Shown here: positions 17,683 through 26,592 of the stretch, piece by piece | Layout: each line of letters opens with the position of its first letter | Numbering within the stretch: position 1 is the stretch's first letter | Assembly: GCA_014649155.1 (NCBI GenBank) | Contig: BMSM01000002.1 | Location: 124,001-188,000 of the forward strand | Direction of reading: 5' to 3' | DNA: 64,000 nt | Source: Streptomyces griseoviridis | GTDB lineage: Bacteria; Actinomycetota; Actinomycetes; Streptomycetales; Streptomycetaceae | Notes under the pieces: model-generated | Seen by the model: the letters and a program-made list of their open reading frames with translations, nothing else | Database searches by the model: none | What the model was told of the DNA's origin: nothing | Made by a program: the position numbers and the translations under genes

Positions 17683-19454
17683 CCCTGCCGCAGCTCGTGG
17701 TCCGCAACGCCGCCGAGCACCCGGAACTGCCCGCCCTGTCCTGGCGGACGCCGGACGGCGGCGGGACCACCCTGACCTGGGCCGAGGTGGGCGAGCACAC
17801 CGCCCGGCTCGCGGCCGGGTACGCGGCGCACGGCGTCGGCCGCGGCGACCACGTCCTGCTGATGGCGTCCGACCGGGCCGAGCACTGGCTCTCCGACCTC
17901 GCCCTGGCCCGTCTCGGCGCCGTCCCGGTCAGCGTCTACGGCACCTCCGCGCCGGCGCAGATCGCGCACATCGCCCGCAACTGCCAGGCGGCGCTCGCCG
18001 TGGTGGAGGGCGCCGCGCAGGCGGCGGTGTGGGAGCCGCTGCTGCGCGACGCCGGCACCCCGCTCGCGCGGCTCGTCGTCATGGAGCCGGGGGAGGAGGG
18101 CGACCACCTCCCGTACACCGCGCTGACCGGCGCGGAGGTGCCCGAAAAGTTCGGCAAGGCGCTGGACGGTGCCCGGCCCGACGACCCGCTGACCGTCGTC
18201 TACACCTCCGGCACCACCGGCGAACCCAAGGGCGTGGTCCTCAGCCACCGCCAGGTACTCGCCAACGCCCGCGCCCTGGACGCCGTGGTGGACCTGCCCC
18301 CGCACGTCGAGCACATCAGCTACCTGCCCTTCGCGCACATCGCGGAGCGGATGCTCGGCATCTACCTGCCCTGCCACCGAGCCTCCCACGTCCACCTCTG
18401 TCCCGACCCGGCCGCCGTCGCCGGCGTGGTGCGCGAGATACGGCCCCGGCAGTTCTTCGGCGTGCCCCGGATCTGGGAGAAGCTGGCCGCGGCGGTCCGC
18501 GCCGGACTGTCCCTGCTCCCCGCCGAGCAGCAGAAGGCGGTCGAGGAGGCCGCCGAGGTGGCCCGCGCGCACGTCGCCTGCCGGGAGCGGGGCGAGACGC
18601 CGCCGGTCGAACTGGAGGCGAGCTACGCCGCCGTCCGTGAGGGGGTGCTGCTGCCGCTGCTGCGGGCGGGCGGCCTGGACCGGGTCACCTGGGCCGCCAG
18701 CGCGTCGGCGCCCATGCCGCTCGACGTGGTCCGGTTCTGGGCCGGTTTCGGCATCGTCGTCATGGACGCCTGGGGCCTGACCGAGACCACCGGGGTCGCC
18801 ACCACCAACAGCCCGCGCACCGGGTTCCGGCTGGGCTCGGTCGGCCGGCCGGTGGCGTCGGTGGAGGTGCGCACCGCCGGGGACGGCGAACTGGAGGTGC
18901 GCGGCGAGTCCGTCTTCTCCGGCTACCTCCGGCCGGACGGCTCGGTGGAGGGCGCCGTGGACGCCGAGGGCTGGCTGCGCACGGGGGACATCGGGCGGAT
19001 CGACGAGGACGGCTATGTCTGGGTCACCGACCGCAAGAAGGAGATGATCATCACCTCGACCGGCAAGAACGTCTCCCCGGCCCTGGTGGAGAACGCCCTC
19101 AAGGAACACCCGCTGATCGGCCAGGCCCTGGTCCACGGCGACGGCCGCTCCTACCTCGTCGCCCTGCTGGTCCTGGACGCCGAGGCCGCCCCGGCCTGGG
19201 CCGCCGCGCACGGCGTCGACGCCGGGCCCGACCTGGCCGCACTCGTCGCGCACCCCGTCGTGCGCCGGGAGGTGGACCGGGCGGTCGCCGCCGCCAACAG
19301 CCGGCTCAACCGCACCGAACAGGTCAAGCGCTACCGGCTGCTGGCCGAGGAGTGGGGCCCCGCCACCGGTGAGCTCACCCCGTCCCTCAAGATGCGCCGC
19401 CGCGTCATCCGCGACCGCTACGCCGACGAGATCACCGGTCTGTACGAGGACTGA
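17679..19454 (+). CDS. AMP-dependent long-chain acyl-CoA synthetase
   Basis: A 591-residue adenylate-forming ligase. ATG 17679 overlaps the stop of the dehydrogenase (ATGA), after AGGAGG. The P-loop-like motif is VVYTSGTTGEPKGVVLSHR, then YLPFAHIAERMLG (typical of long-chain FACS), DAWGLTETTGVAT, GWLRTGDIGRIDEDGYVWVTDRKKEMIITSTGKNVSP. It activates a carboxylic acid as acyl-AMP and then acyl-CoA. As the last gene of the operon it would feed the dehydrogenase and racemase encoded upstream. Confidence 0.93.
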   Translation: MTLPQLVVRNAAEHPELPALSWRTPDGGGTTLTWAEVGEHTARLAAGYAAHGVGRGDHVLLMASDRAEHWLSDLALARLGAVPVSVYGTSAPAQIAHIARNCQAALAVVEGAAQAAVWEPLLRDAGTPLARLVVMEPGEEGDHLPYTALTGAEVPEKFGKALDGARPDDPLTVVYTSGTTGEPKGVVLSHRQVLANARALDAVVDLPPHVEHISYLPFAHIAERMLGIYLPCHRASHVHLCPDPAAVAGVVREIRPRQFFGVPRIWEKLAAAVRAGLSLLPAEQQKAVEEAAEVARAHVACRERGETPPVELEASYAAVREGVLLPLLRAGGLDRVTWAASASAPMPLDVVRFWAGFGIVVMDAWGLTETTGVATTNSPRTGFRLGSVGRPVASVEVRTAGDGELEVRGESVFSGYLRPDGSVEGAVDAEGWLRTGDIGRIDEDGYVWVTDRKKEMIITSTGKNVSPALVENALKEHPLIGQALVHGDGRSYLVALLVLDAEAAPAWAAAHGVDAGPDLAALVAHPVVRREVDRAVAAANSRLNRTEQVKRYRLLAEEWGPATGELTPSLKMRRRVIRDRYADEITGLYED

Positions 19455-19462
19455 GCCGGACC

Positions 19463-19494
19463 GTGCCCCGCGCGTTCCCGGACGCGCGGGGCAC
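19463..19494. terminator. bidirectional terminator
   Basis: A perfect 12-base-pair stem, GTGCCCCGCGCG and its complement, around an 8-base loop (TTCCCGGA) fills the 48-base gap between two convergent acyl-CoA genes. It is the best candidate for ending both transcripts. Confidence 0.75.
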
Positions 19495-19502
19495 CCCCCT
19501 GC

Positions 19503-20642
19503 CTACAGCCCGTAGCTCTTGCCGATGATGTCCCGCTGGATCTCGCTGGTCCCGCCGTAGACGGTGGAGACGACCGCGGCCCGCAGATGCCGCTCCATGC
19601 CGTACTCGGTGGCGTAGCCGTAGCCGCCCATCATCTGCATGCACTCCAGCGTGACCCGCTTGGCGGTCTCGGTGGCCTTGAGCTTGGCCATCGACGCCTC
19701 GCGCGGGAAGAGCCGGTCCGGCGCGGCGTCGCAGTCCGAGGCCACCTCCCGCACCAGCAGCCGTACGCACTCGATCTCGGTCGCCAGGTCGGCGACCCGG
19801 TGCCGCAGCGCCTGGAAGGAGCCGACCGGCCGGCCGAACTGCTCGCGCTCGCGGACATAGGCCACCGCGTCGTCCAGGGCACGGCGGGCCAGGCCCAGCA
19901 TGTTGGCGGCGAGGAACAGCCGTTCGTAGTTCAGCCCCGCCATCAGCTGCCGCCAGCCGGCGCCGACCTCCCCGACCACGGCGTCCGCGGGCAGCCGCAC
20001 CCCGGTGAGGAAGACGTCGTTGACCTCCCGGCCGCCCATCGTCTCGATGCCCCGCACCTCCACGCCGGGCGTGTCCATGGGCACGTGGAACATGGTCAGT
20101 CCCTGGTGCTTGTCCTGGCCGGTACGGGCCACCAGCAGCATGGCCTCGGCCAGTTGGGCGTTGGAGATCCACGTCTTCTGGCCCTCGACCAGCCAGCCTC
20201 CGTCCGGCTGCCGTGCGGCGCGGCAGCGCAGCGCGCCGACGTCCGAGCCGGCCGCCGGTTCCGACATGGCGATGGACAGCACCGCCCCGCGCACGGCCCC
20301 GCCGAGCACCCGCCGCCGCTGCTCCTCGGTGCCGAACCGCTCGTACGCCTTGGCGGTGATGACGGTCGTGACGAAGCCGCCCGCGGGGACCAGGCCGTAG
20401 GCGGTCTCCTCCAGGAAGACGCAGGCGTCGGCGAGGCCGCCGCCCGCGCCGCCGTACTCCTCCGGCAGGCAGACCCCGAGCCAGCCCAGGTCGGCGAGCC
20501 GGCCGTAGAGCCCCTTGTGGTGCGGTTCGCGCCCGCCGTCGGTCAGCGCGTCCCGCTGCTCCCGGGTCCCGCACTCGCGTTTGGCGAAGTCCCGCACGGC
20601 GGCGGCGAAATCGGCCTGGTCCTCGGTGAGACGACTTCCCAT
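19503..20642 (-). CDS. acyl-CoA dehydrogenase
   Basis: A 379-residue acyl-CoA dehydrogenase, start ATG 20642 (MGSRLTEDQADFAAAVRDFAKREC), chosen because the frame upstream is not family-like. Motifs: IAMSEPAAGSDVGALRCRA, VEGQKTWISNAQLAEAMLLVARTG, YVREREQFGRPVGSFQALRHRVADLA, and MMGGYGYATEYGMERHLRAAVVSTVYGGTSEIQRDIIGKSYGL. It is only loosely similar to the dehydrogenase at 16516, so it is an independent paralogue. It is divergent from a TetR gene, with an AT-rich nested palindrome between them. Confidence 0.93.
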   Translation of the reverse strand: MGSRLTEDQADFAAAVRDFAKRECGTREQRDALTDGGREPHHKGLYGRLADLGWLGVCLPEEYGGAGGGLADACVFLEETAYGLVPAGGFVTTVITAKAYERFGTEEQRRRVLGGAVRGAVLSIAMSEPAAGSDVGALRCRAARQPDGGWLVEGQKTWISNAQLAEAMLLVARTGQDKHQGLTMFHVPMDTPGVEVRGIETMGGREVNDVFLTGVRLPADAVVGEVGAGWRQLMAGLNYERLFLAANMLGLARRALDDAVAYVREREQFGRPVGSFQALRHRVADLATEIECVRLLVREVASDCDAAPDRLFPREASMAKLKATETAKRVTLECMQMMGGYGYATEYGMERHLRAAVVSTVYGGTSEIQRDIIGKSYGL

Positions 20643-20674
20643 GACACTCCTTCGTGGACTGCTCCGGACCCGTC

Positions 20675-20701
20675 TGATACATCTTAATGATGTATGTATC
20701 A
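20675..20701. promoter_or_regulatory. nested palindromic operator between acyl-CoA dehydrogenase and TetR genes
   Basis: In the divergent gap TGATACAT (20675-20682) pairs with ATGTATCA (20694-20701), and inside it TACATC (20678-20683) pairs with GATGTA (20689-20694). The segment is far more AT-rich than its surroundings. It is a candidate operator for the TetR protein encoded at 20743 and overlaps the likely promoter of one or both genes. Confidence 0.6.
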
Positions 20702-20742
20702 ATGTAACGCCTCGGGAGCGTGCCGGTACCGTGAGGGGCACC

Positions 20743-21369
20743 ATGAAGACTTCTGCGAACGACTCCCTGCTGGCTCGGGCCATCGCGCGGCCCGAGACGG
20801 AGGAAAAGGTGGCGCGGCGCATCCTGGACGCCGCGCTGGAACAGTTCACCACCTTCGGCCTGCGGCGCTCCTCGGTGGACGACGTCGCCAAGCGGGCCGG
20901 CGTCTCCCGGGTGACCGTCTACCGCCGGTTCCAGAGCAAGGACGGTCTGGTCGAGGCGTGCCTGCTGCGCGAGGGCAGCCGCTTCTTCCAGACCCTGGAC
21001 GAGGCCGTCGCCGGGCTGCCCACCATGGAGGAGCGGGTCGTCGAGGGCTTCGTGGTCGCCCTGCGCCACACCCGGGAGCACCCCCTGTTCGGCGGACTGC
21101 TCCGGCTGGAACCCGAGCTGGTCCTGCCGTACTTCACCGTCCAGGGCGGCCCCTCGCTCACCGCCACCACCGACTATCTGACGGCGCATCTGCGCCGGGC
21201 CCAGCAGGCCGAGGGCCGCCCGGACCACGACCCGCGCCCGGTGGCCGAGCTGATGGTCCGCGTCGCCGTCTCCTTCCTGCTCAACCCGGCCGGCTGCATC
21301 GAACTGGACGACGAGGACCAGGCCCGCGCCTTCGCCCGCCGCTACCTCGCCCCGCTGCTGGACGCCTGA
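20743..21369 (+). CDS. TetR-family transcriptional regulator
   Basis: A 208-residue TetR repressor starting at ATG 20743 behind GTGAGGGG. The helix-turn-helix is ARRILDAALEQFTTFGLRRSSVDDVAKRAGVSRVTVYRRFQSKDGLVEACLL (about residues 24-75). The C-terminal domain is helical and ligand-binding. It is divergent from the acyl-CoA dehydrogenase at 19503 and very likely controls it and itself through the palindrome in between. It is tail-to-tail with the aldehyde dehydrogenase. Confidence 0.88.
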   Translation: MKTSANDSLLARAIARPETEEKVARRILDAALEQFTTFGLRRSSVDDVAKRAGVSRVTVYRRFQSKDGLVEACLLREGSRFFQTLDEAVAGLPTMEERVVEGFVVALRHTREHPLFGGLLRLEPELVLPYFTVQGGPSLTATTDYLTAHLRRAQQAEGRPDHDPRPVAELMVRVAVSFLLNPAGCIELDDEDQARAFARRYLAPLLDA

Positions 21370-21383
21370 GCGCCGCCGCCCGC

Positions 21384-22877
21384 TCAGCGCCGCCGGTGGA
21401 GCCCGCGCACCAGCCCCACCGCGCGCGCCTTCACCGCGGCCGGCGTCCGGAACGAGGTCAGGTCCACGGGAGCCGGGAACCGCCGTACGGTCACCGACTG
21501 CGGCGCGGCGAAGGCCCGCAGCCCCTCCGCCCCGTGGACGCGGCCGAAACCGGAGTCGCCCGAGCCGCCGAACGGCAGCGCCGGTACGGCGGCGAAGCCC
21601 AGCACCGAGTTGACCGACACCGCGCCCGCCCGCAGCCGCGCGGCGATCCGCGCCCCGGCCCGGCCGCTGCCGGCGAAGACCGCCGCCCCCAGGGCGTAGC
21701 GGGAGGCGTCGGCCCGGCGCACGGCCTCGGCCACGTCCGCCACCGCGTTGACCACGACCACCGGCCCGAAGGTCTCCTCGGTCATGGCGGCAGAGTCCTC
21801 CGGCACGTCGGCCAGCACCACGGGGGCCAGGAACGGCCCCGCCGGCTCCCCGGGCCCGGCGAGCACCGCCCGTGCCCCGTCCGCCAGCGCCGCCCGGACG
21901 TGCCGCCGCACCACCTCGGCCTGCGCGGGCATGGTCATCGGCCCGTAGGAGGCGTCCGGCTCCGCTCCCGGGCGCAGCGCCCGGGCCCGCTCGGCCACCT
22001 TGCGGCACAGCTCCTCGTGCACCTCGCGCACGGCGTAGACCCGCTCCACGCCCGCGCAGGTCTGTCCCGCGTTGCCCATCGCGCCCCACACGATCGCGTC
22101 GGCGGCGGCGTCCAGGTCGGCGTCGGCCGTGACGATCACCGCGTCCTTGCCGCCGCACTCGGCGAGGAACGGCGTCAACGTCTCGGCGCACACCGCCATC
22201 ACCTTCCGGGCGGTGCCCGGCGACCCGGTGAAGGCGACCTTGTCGACCCCGGAGCGGGCCAGCGCCGCCCCCGTCTTGCCGGCGCCCGTGACCACCGAGA
22301 GCAGCCCCGCGAACTCGGGCACCGCCGCGTCGAACAGCGCGGCCAGCCGCACCCCCGTGCCCGGTGTGTACTCGGACGGCTTGAACACCACCGCGTTCCC
22401 CGCCGCCAGCGCGTACCCGAGGGAACCCATCGGCGTGTACACCGGGTAGTTCCACGGTCCGATGACCCCGATCACGCCCAGCGGCCGGTACTCCACGGTC
22501 GCCGCCTGGTCCGCCGCGACCAGCCCGGTGCCCACCCGCCGCCTGCGCAGCACCCGCCCGGCGTGCCGCGCCGCCCAGTCCAGGTGGCCGAGCGCCAGCA
22601 GCACCTCGAGGTCGGCGTCCTGGCGCGGCTTGCCCGTCTCCGCCGCCACCGTGCCGGCCAGCGCGTCCAGTTCCGCCGCGAGCCGCCGCTTCCAGCGCAG
22701 CAGGGCGGCCCGTCGCCCGGACGCCGGGAGCGCCGCCCAGCGGGCCTGGACCGCACGCCCCCGGTGCACCGCCCGCGCGATCTCCTCGGGCCCGTGCACC
22801 GGATGGTCGGCGAGGGCGGCGCCGGTGGCCGGGTCCCGGGAGGTGAAGGTGGCCGGGCGCGGGGTGGTGTGCGTCAT
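21384..22877 (-). CDS. aldehyde dehydrogenase family protein
   Basis: A 497-residue NAD(P)-dependent aldehyde dehydrogenase. It has the nucleotide-binding region GVIGPWNYPVYTP, the catalytic Glu in LAECGGKDAVIV, the nucleophile Cys in NAGQTCAGVERVY, and the late EETFGPVVVV. The closest look is to the succinate-semialdehyde dehydrogenase group of actinomycetes, but the substrate cannot be read from the sequence. The start is at ATG 22877 behind AGGAG. The MpaB-type gene lies 36 bases upstream in the same direction, so the two are probably co-transcribed. Confidence 0.9.
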   Translation of the reverse strand: MTHTTPRPATFTSRDPATGAALADHPVHGPEEIARAVHRGRAVQARWAALPASGRRAALLRWKRRLAAELDALAGTVAAETGKPRQDADLEVLLALGHLDWAARHAGRVLRRRRVGTGLVAADQAATVEYRPLGVIGVIGPWNYPVYTPMGSLGYALAAGNAVVFKPSEYTPGTGVRLAALFDAAVPEFAGLLSVVTGAGKTGAALARSGVDKVAFTGSPGTARKVMAVCAETLTPFLAECGGKDAVIVTADADLDAAADAIVWGAMGNAGQTCAGVERVYAVREVHEELCRKVAERARALRPGAEPDASYGPMTMPAQAEVVRRHVRAALADGARAVLAGPGEPAGPFLAPVVLADVPEDSAAMTEETFGPVVVVNAVADVAEAVRRADASRYALGAAVFAGSGRAGARIAARLRAGAVSVNSVLGFAAVPALPFGGSGDSGFGRVHGAEGLRAFAAPQSVTVRRFPAPVDLTSFRTPAAVKARAVGLVRGLHRRR

Positions 22878-22913
22878 CGCTGCTCCTGCTGTGGGTGGGT
22901 CGGGGGTGTCACA

Positions 22914-23819
22914 TCACGGTTCCCGCCGGGGCGGGGGCACGGCCGGCCGCTCCTCGGCGAGCGGCTCCAGCGGCCTGCCGTGCGCCCAGTGCGGACCGAG
23001 GTCGTCCAGGGTCCAGCCGAAGGGGTAGCTGCGCGGCCTGTGCCGGTGCCGCCACCAGTCCGGCCGGGCCGGCATCCGGCGCACCGCCGCCGCGCGCAGG
23101 CGCAGGGCCCGGTCGGCGGCCGTCCGCAGCCACCGGGGCTGGACCGGCAGCCCCAGCGCGGTGAGCAGCGGCTCGTCCAGCAGGGCCAGGGTGAGACGGG
23201 CGACGAGCGGGCGCAGCGGGCGGGGGTACCAGCCGGTGATGACCCGCAGGGTGGCCGCGGCGACCCTGCGGTTGGCCGGGTCGTAGGCGAACATCTCCTT
23301 CTCGTAGGAGTCGTGGAGCCGTTCGAAACCCGCGTAGTCGCCGGGCACCCCGGTGATGCCCATGAGTTCGCCCATGCGCCGGCCCACCAGGGCGATGCTC
23401 TCCGTCTCGTGCGGGGACAGCGGCCGCCAGCCGTACCGGTCGATCCACCGTTTCGGCCCGACCACGGTGGTGGCCAGGACGTAGAGGTAGTCCTCGTTCG
23501 GTATCCGGTAGCGGCCGTGGATGCGGTTGAGGTGCCGGGCGGTCGCCCTGCCGTGCGGGGAGTCCATGCCCTCGCGGACCATCTCGTAGGCGATCAGCAC
23601 GGTGTCGTCGTAGCGCTTCTGCCCCGCCCGCTCGAACTCCTGGGTGCGGTCCAGGAGCCGGGAGATGCGCGGGACGCCGTAGTCGCGCAGGAAGGCCACC
23701 GAGACGCCCTGGAGGTAGTCCCAGGGGAACTCGTACTGGGTGAGCAGCCAGAAGATCTGTTCGTGGTCCTGGCGGGGGTCGAGCTGTTCGATCCGGTGGA
23801 GCCTGCTGTGACGGCCCAT
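22914..23819 (-). CDS. MpaB/DUF2236-type oxygenase family protein
   Basis: A 301-residue protein of the oxygenase MpaB (latex clearing protein-like, DUF2236) family. Indicators are the early helix block with QIFWLLTQYEFPWDYLQGVSVAFLRDYGVPRIS, the central DYLYVLATTVVGPKRWIDRYGWRPLSPHETESIALVGRRMGELMGI, and the late RPLRPLVARLTLALLDEPL. Members related to Lcp carry b-type haem and oxidise polyprenoids, but haem binding here is inferred only from family. The His-Arg-rich C-terminus is not conserved. It precedes an aldehyde dehydrogenase gene, consistent with oxidative production of an aldehyde. Confidence 0.7.
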   Translation of the reverse strand: MGRHSRLHRIEQLDPRQDHEQIFWLLTQYEFPWDYLQGVSVAFLRDYGVPRISRLLDRTQEFERAGQKRYDDTVLIAYEMVREGMDSPHGRATARHLNRIHGRYRIPNEDYLYVLATTVVGPKRWIDRYGWRPLSPHETESIALVGRRMGELMGITGVPGDYAGFERLHDSYEKEMFAYDPANRRVAAATLRVITGWYPRPLRPLVARLTLALLDEPLLTALGLPVQPRWLRTAADRALRLRAAAVRRMPARPDWWRHRHRPRSYPFGWTLDDLGPHWAHGRPLEPLAEERPAVPPPRREP

Positions 23820-24045
23820 GCGCTGAAGCCTCCTGGGGGACGGCCTTCCCGGTACCGAGCGTGCCGATGTTACAAAAACTATCGACTTGTTTCACCGGAT
23901 GCGTCAAGGCGGCGGACGGCACCGGGCCGCCTTTCGCCGGGCCCGCCTTTTGCCGTAACCGCAAAGACGTTGGCCGCCGGGCCGGTCCCCGGTGCAGGCT
24001 CGGACGGAAGCGGCACACCCCGCGCCGCCCGATCCGGAGGCATCC
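23820..24045. promoter_or_regulatory. divergent intergenic region with AT-rich core
   Basis: This 226-base gap separates the minus-strand MpaB gene and the plus-strand methyltransferase gene. An AT-rich stretch around 23868-23900 (GTTACAAAAACTATCGACTT) stands out and is a plausible promoter for the MpaB transcript. I see no strong inverted repeat and no open frame that looks coding. Confidence 0.35.
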
Positions 24046-24693
24046 ATGAGCAGCGCACCGCAGCCGACCCGGCCCGCCGAGTTCTGGGAGGCCCGCTACC
24101 GGGACAGCGACCGCGTCTGGAGCGGGCGCCCGAACGACCTCCTCGTCCGGGAGGTCTCCGGCCTGACCCCCGGCACCGCCCTCGACCTCGGCTGCGGGGA
24201 GGGCGGCGACGCGGTGTGGCTGGCCGCCCGGGGCTGGCGGGTGACCGGCGTCGACATCTCCGCCACCGCCCTCGACCGGGCCGCCGGGCACGCCGCCGAG
24301 GCCGGGGTCGCGGACCGCACCGCGTGGGAGCGGCACGAGCTGGGCGAGACCTTCCCCGAGGGCTCCTTCGACCTGGTGAGCGCCCACTACCTCCAGTCCC
24401 CGGTGGCGCTCGACCGGCCGGCGGTGCTGCGCCGCGCCGCCGGGGCCGTCGCGCCCGGCGGCACCCTGCTGCTCGTCCTGCACGCCGGCTGGCCCTCCTG
24501 GCAGACCCGTCCGCCCTTCGACGCCGAGTTCCCCGCCCTCGACGGCATCCTGGCCGAACTCGCCCTGCCGGAAGGGGAGTGGACCGTCACGACCCGGGAG
24601 ACCGTGCGCCGCCCGAGCCTGTCCCCCGAGGGAGTCGAAGGCCACCGCGAGGACCACGTCTGGCGGCTGGTGCGGAACCCGGCCGCCGGCTGA
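24046..24693 (+). CDS. class I SAM-dependent methyltransferase
   Basis: A 215-residue methyltransferase starting at ATG 24046 behind GGAGG. The SAM-binding motif I is ALDLGCGEGGDAVWLAARGW (about residues 44-63), followed by the acidic strand end VTGVDISATALDRA and the motif FDLVSAHYLQSP. The layout resembles small thiopurine/tellurite-type or ubiquinone-type methyltransferases, and the substrate is unknown. It lies just upstream of the RecQ gene in the same orientation, with an 87-base gap. Confidence 0.85.
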   Translation: MSSAPQPTRPAEFWEARYRDSDRVWSGRPNDLLVREVSGLTPGTALDLGCGEGGDAVWLAARGWRVTGVDISATALDRAAGHAAEAGVADRTAWERHELGETFPEGSFDLVSAHYLQSPVALDRPAVLRRAAGAVAPGGTLLLVLHAGWPSWQTRPPFDAEFPALDGILAELALPEGEWTVTTRETVRRPSLSPEGVEGHREDHVWRLVRNPAAG

Positions 24694-24780
24694 GCCGGGT
24701 GGCCCGCCCCGCCCGTGAGCGGCGCCCGCCCGGGTACCCGGCCCCCACCGGCGTACCAGGAGGAGCGAGGGGAGCGGGCC

Positions 24781-26454
24781 ATGACCGACGAGGGACGGAC
24801 GTCCACGGCGCAGAGGCTGCGGCGGGCCGCGGCCGAGGTGTTCGGCTGGGACCGGCTGACACCGGAGCAGGAGCAGGCCATGGCGGCGGTGCTGGACGGC
24901 CACGACACCCTCGTCGTCATGCCCACCGGCTCCGGCAAATCCGCCGTCTACCAGGTCCCCGGCGTCCTGCTGGACGGCCCCGTCGTGATCGTCTCCCCGC
25001 TGATCGCGCTCCAGCGGGACCAGATCGCCGGCCTGCCCGACGGCGCGCACGCCCCCGGCGCCGTCGCCGTGAACTCCGCCCTGACCGCCGCCGGGGCGGA
25101 GGACGCCTGGACGGCGTTCGAGCGCGGCGAGGCCCGTTTCCTGTACCTGTCGCCCGAGCAACTGGCCAAGGACGAGACCGTGGAACGGCTCGCCGCGGCC
25201 CGCCCGGCCCTGTTCGTCGTGGACGAGGCCCAGTGCGTCTCCTCCTGGGGCCACGACTTCCGGCCCGACTACCTGCGGCTCGAACAGGCCGTCCGCCGCG
25301 TCGGCAGGCCCCCGCTGCTCGCGCTGACCGCGACCGCCGCCCCGCCCGTGCGCGACGAGATCGCCGGCCGGCTCGGCATGCGCCGCCCGCGCCGGATCGT
25401 CGCGAGCTTCGACCGCCCCAACATCAGGCTGGAGGCCCGCCGCTTCCTCGACGAGGACGAACGGCGCCGCGCGGTGGTGGAACGGGCCGCCGCCGAGCCC
25501 AAACCGGGCATCGTCTACGCGGCCACCCGCAAGGACACCGAGGAGTACGCCGCCGAACTGGCCGCCCTCGGACTGACCGCCGTCGCCTACCACGCCGGAC
25601 TGCGCGGCGCCGAACGCGCCCGCGTCCACGACGCCTTCCTCGCCGGGGAGACCGACGTGGTGGTGGCGACCACGGCCTTCGGCATGGGCATCGACAAGGA
25701 GGACGTCCGGTTCGTCCTGCACGCCGCGCTGCCGGGCTCGCTGGACGCCTACTACCAGGAGATCGGCCGCTGCGGCCGGGACGGCGCCCCCGCCCTGGCG
25801 GTGCTGCACCACCGTGCCGAGGACACCGGCATGCGCCGGTACTTCGTCACCCGCGCCCCGGACCACGACACCCTCACCGAGGTGGCCGGCGCCGTCCAGG
25901 ACCACGCCGACGACCCCGCCGGCCTGGACCGGCTGCGCCGCGACACCGGGCTGTCGCACCGGCGCCTCACCACGGCCGTCAACCTGCTGGAGGAGGCCGG
26001 GGCGGTGTCCACCGGCTCCGGCGGCGAGGTCCGCCCGGAGCCGGGGACCCCGCCCGGCGCGGCGGCCGACCGGGCCGGGCAGGCCGCCGAGGACCACCGC
26101 CGCACCGACCGCACCCGCGTCGAGATGGCCCGCGCCTACGCCGAGACCACCGGCTGCCGCCGGCGCTTCCTGCTCGGCTACTTCGGGGAGCCGTACGAGC
26201 CGCCCTGCGGCACCTGCGACCGCTGCGAGACGCGCGCGGACGAGGACCCCGCCCCGCGGCCGGCCCGCCCCGCCGCCTCGGCCTGCCCGGTCGGGACCCG
26301 GGTGCGGCACGCCGAGTGGGGGGAGGGCACGGTGCTGAGCGAGGACGGCGACCGCATCACGGTGCTGTTCGACCGGGCCGGCTACCGCACCCTGTCGCTC
26401 GCGGCGCTGTCCGGGCGCGAGGACCTGCTGGTGGTGGTGCCCCCTGAGGAGTGA
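24781..26454 (+). CDS. recQ: RecQ-family ATP-dependent DNA helicase with UvrD/PcrA-like C-terminal tail
   Basis: A 557-residue superfamily 2 helicase starting at ATG 24781. Walker A is MPTGSGKS (residues 47-54), motif II is VVDEAQCVSSWGHDFRPDY (DEAQ rather than DEAH), motif III is ALTATAAPP, motif V is VVATTAFGMGIDKEDVR, and motif VI is QEIGRCGRDG. The zinc-binding region is CRRRFLLGYFGEPYEPPCGTCDRCE. There is no HRDC domain. The last ~55 residues (GTRVRHAEWGEGTVLSEDGDRITVLF) instead resemble the Tudor-like tail of PcrA/UvrD that contacts RNA polymerase. It unwinds DNA 3' to 5' in repair; the tail suggests a transcription-linked role. Confidence 0.88.
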   Translation: MTDEGRTSTAQRLRRAAAEVFGWDRLTPEQEQAMAAVLDGHDTLVVMPTGSGKSAVYQVPGVLLDGPVVIVSPLIALQRDQIAGLPDGAHAPGAVAVNSALTAAGAEDAWTAFERGEARFLYLSPEQLAKDETVERLAAARPALFVVDEAQCVSSWGHDFRPDYLRLEQAVRRVGRPPLLALTATAAPPVRDEIAGRLGMRRPRRIVASFDRPNIRLEARRFLDEDERRRAVVERAAAEPKPGIVYAATRKDTEEYAAELAALGLTAVAYHAGLRGAERARVHDAFLAGETDVVVATTAFGMGIDKEDVRFVLHAALPGSLDAYYQEIGRCGRDGAPALAVLHHRAEDTGMRRYFVTRAPDHDTLTEVAGAVQDHADDPAGLDRLRRDTGLSHRRLTTAVNLLEEAGAVSTGSGGEVRPEPGTPPGAAADRAGQAAEDHRRTDRTRVEMARAYAETTGCRRRFLLGYFGEPYEPPCGTCDRCETRADEDPAPRPARPAASACPVGTRVRHAEWGEGTVLSEDGDRITVLFDRAGYRTLSLAALSGREDLLVVVPPEE

Positions 26455-26592
26455 GCCCTGGACGCACGCCGCGCATGTCCGTTTTGTTGAAAAAGTTATC
26501 TCCTGGGATTTTTGAGGCGATAGGCATGTTTTGTGAATCGCCGGACACCCGTTGATGTGAAGGTCATTGCCCAACCAAAGGGAGATGGTGAC
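26455..26592 (+). promoter_or_regulatory. AT-rich leader and promoter region of the small-peptide operon
   Basis: The 138 bases before the 61-residue peptide gene are conspicuously AT-rich for this genome, especially 26480-26540 with several T and A runs (GTTTTGTTGAAAAAGTTATC). TTGAAA at 26487-26492 could be a -35 element but I cannot fix a convincing -10. The ribosome site AAAGGGAG (26577-26584) lies 8 bases before the ATG. The drop in GC marks a strong or specifically regulated promoter, or DNA of different origin. Confidence 0.5.

Noticed and set aside
19432..22455. A 1007-residue minus-strand open frame
   Set aside because: It crosses several real genes out of frame and reads as Arg/Gly-rich shadow sequence.
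20694..26447. A 1917-residue plus-strand open frame
   Set aside because: It is a GC-skew shadow running across TetR, aldehyde dehydrogenase, MpaB, methyltransferase and RecQ genes.
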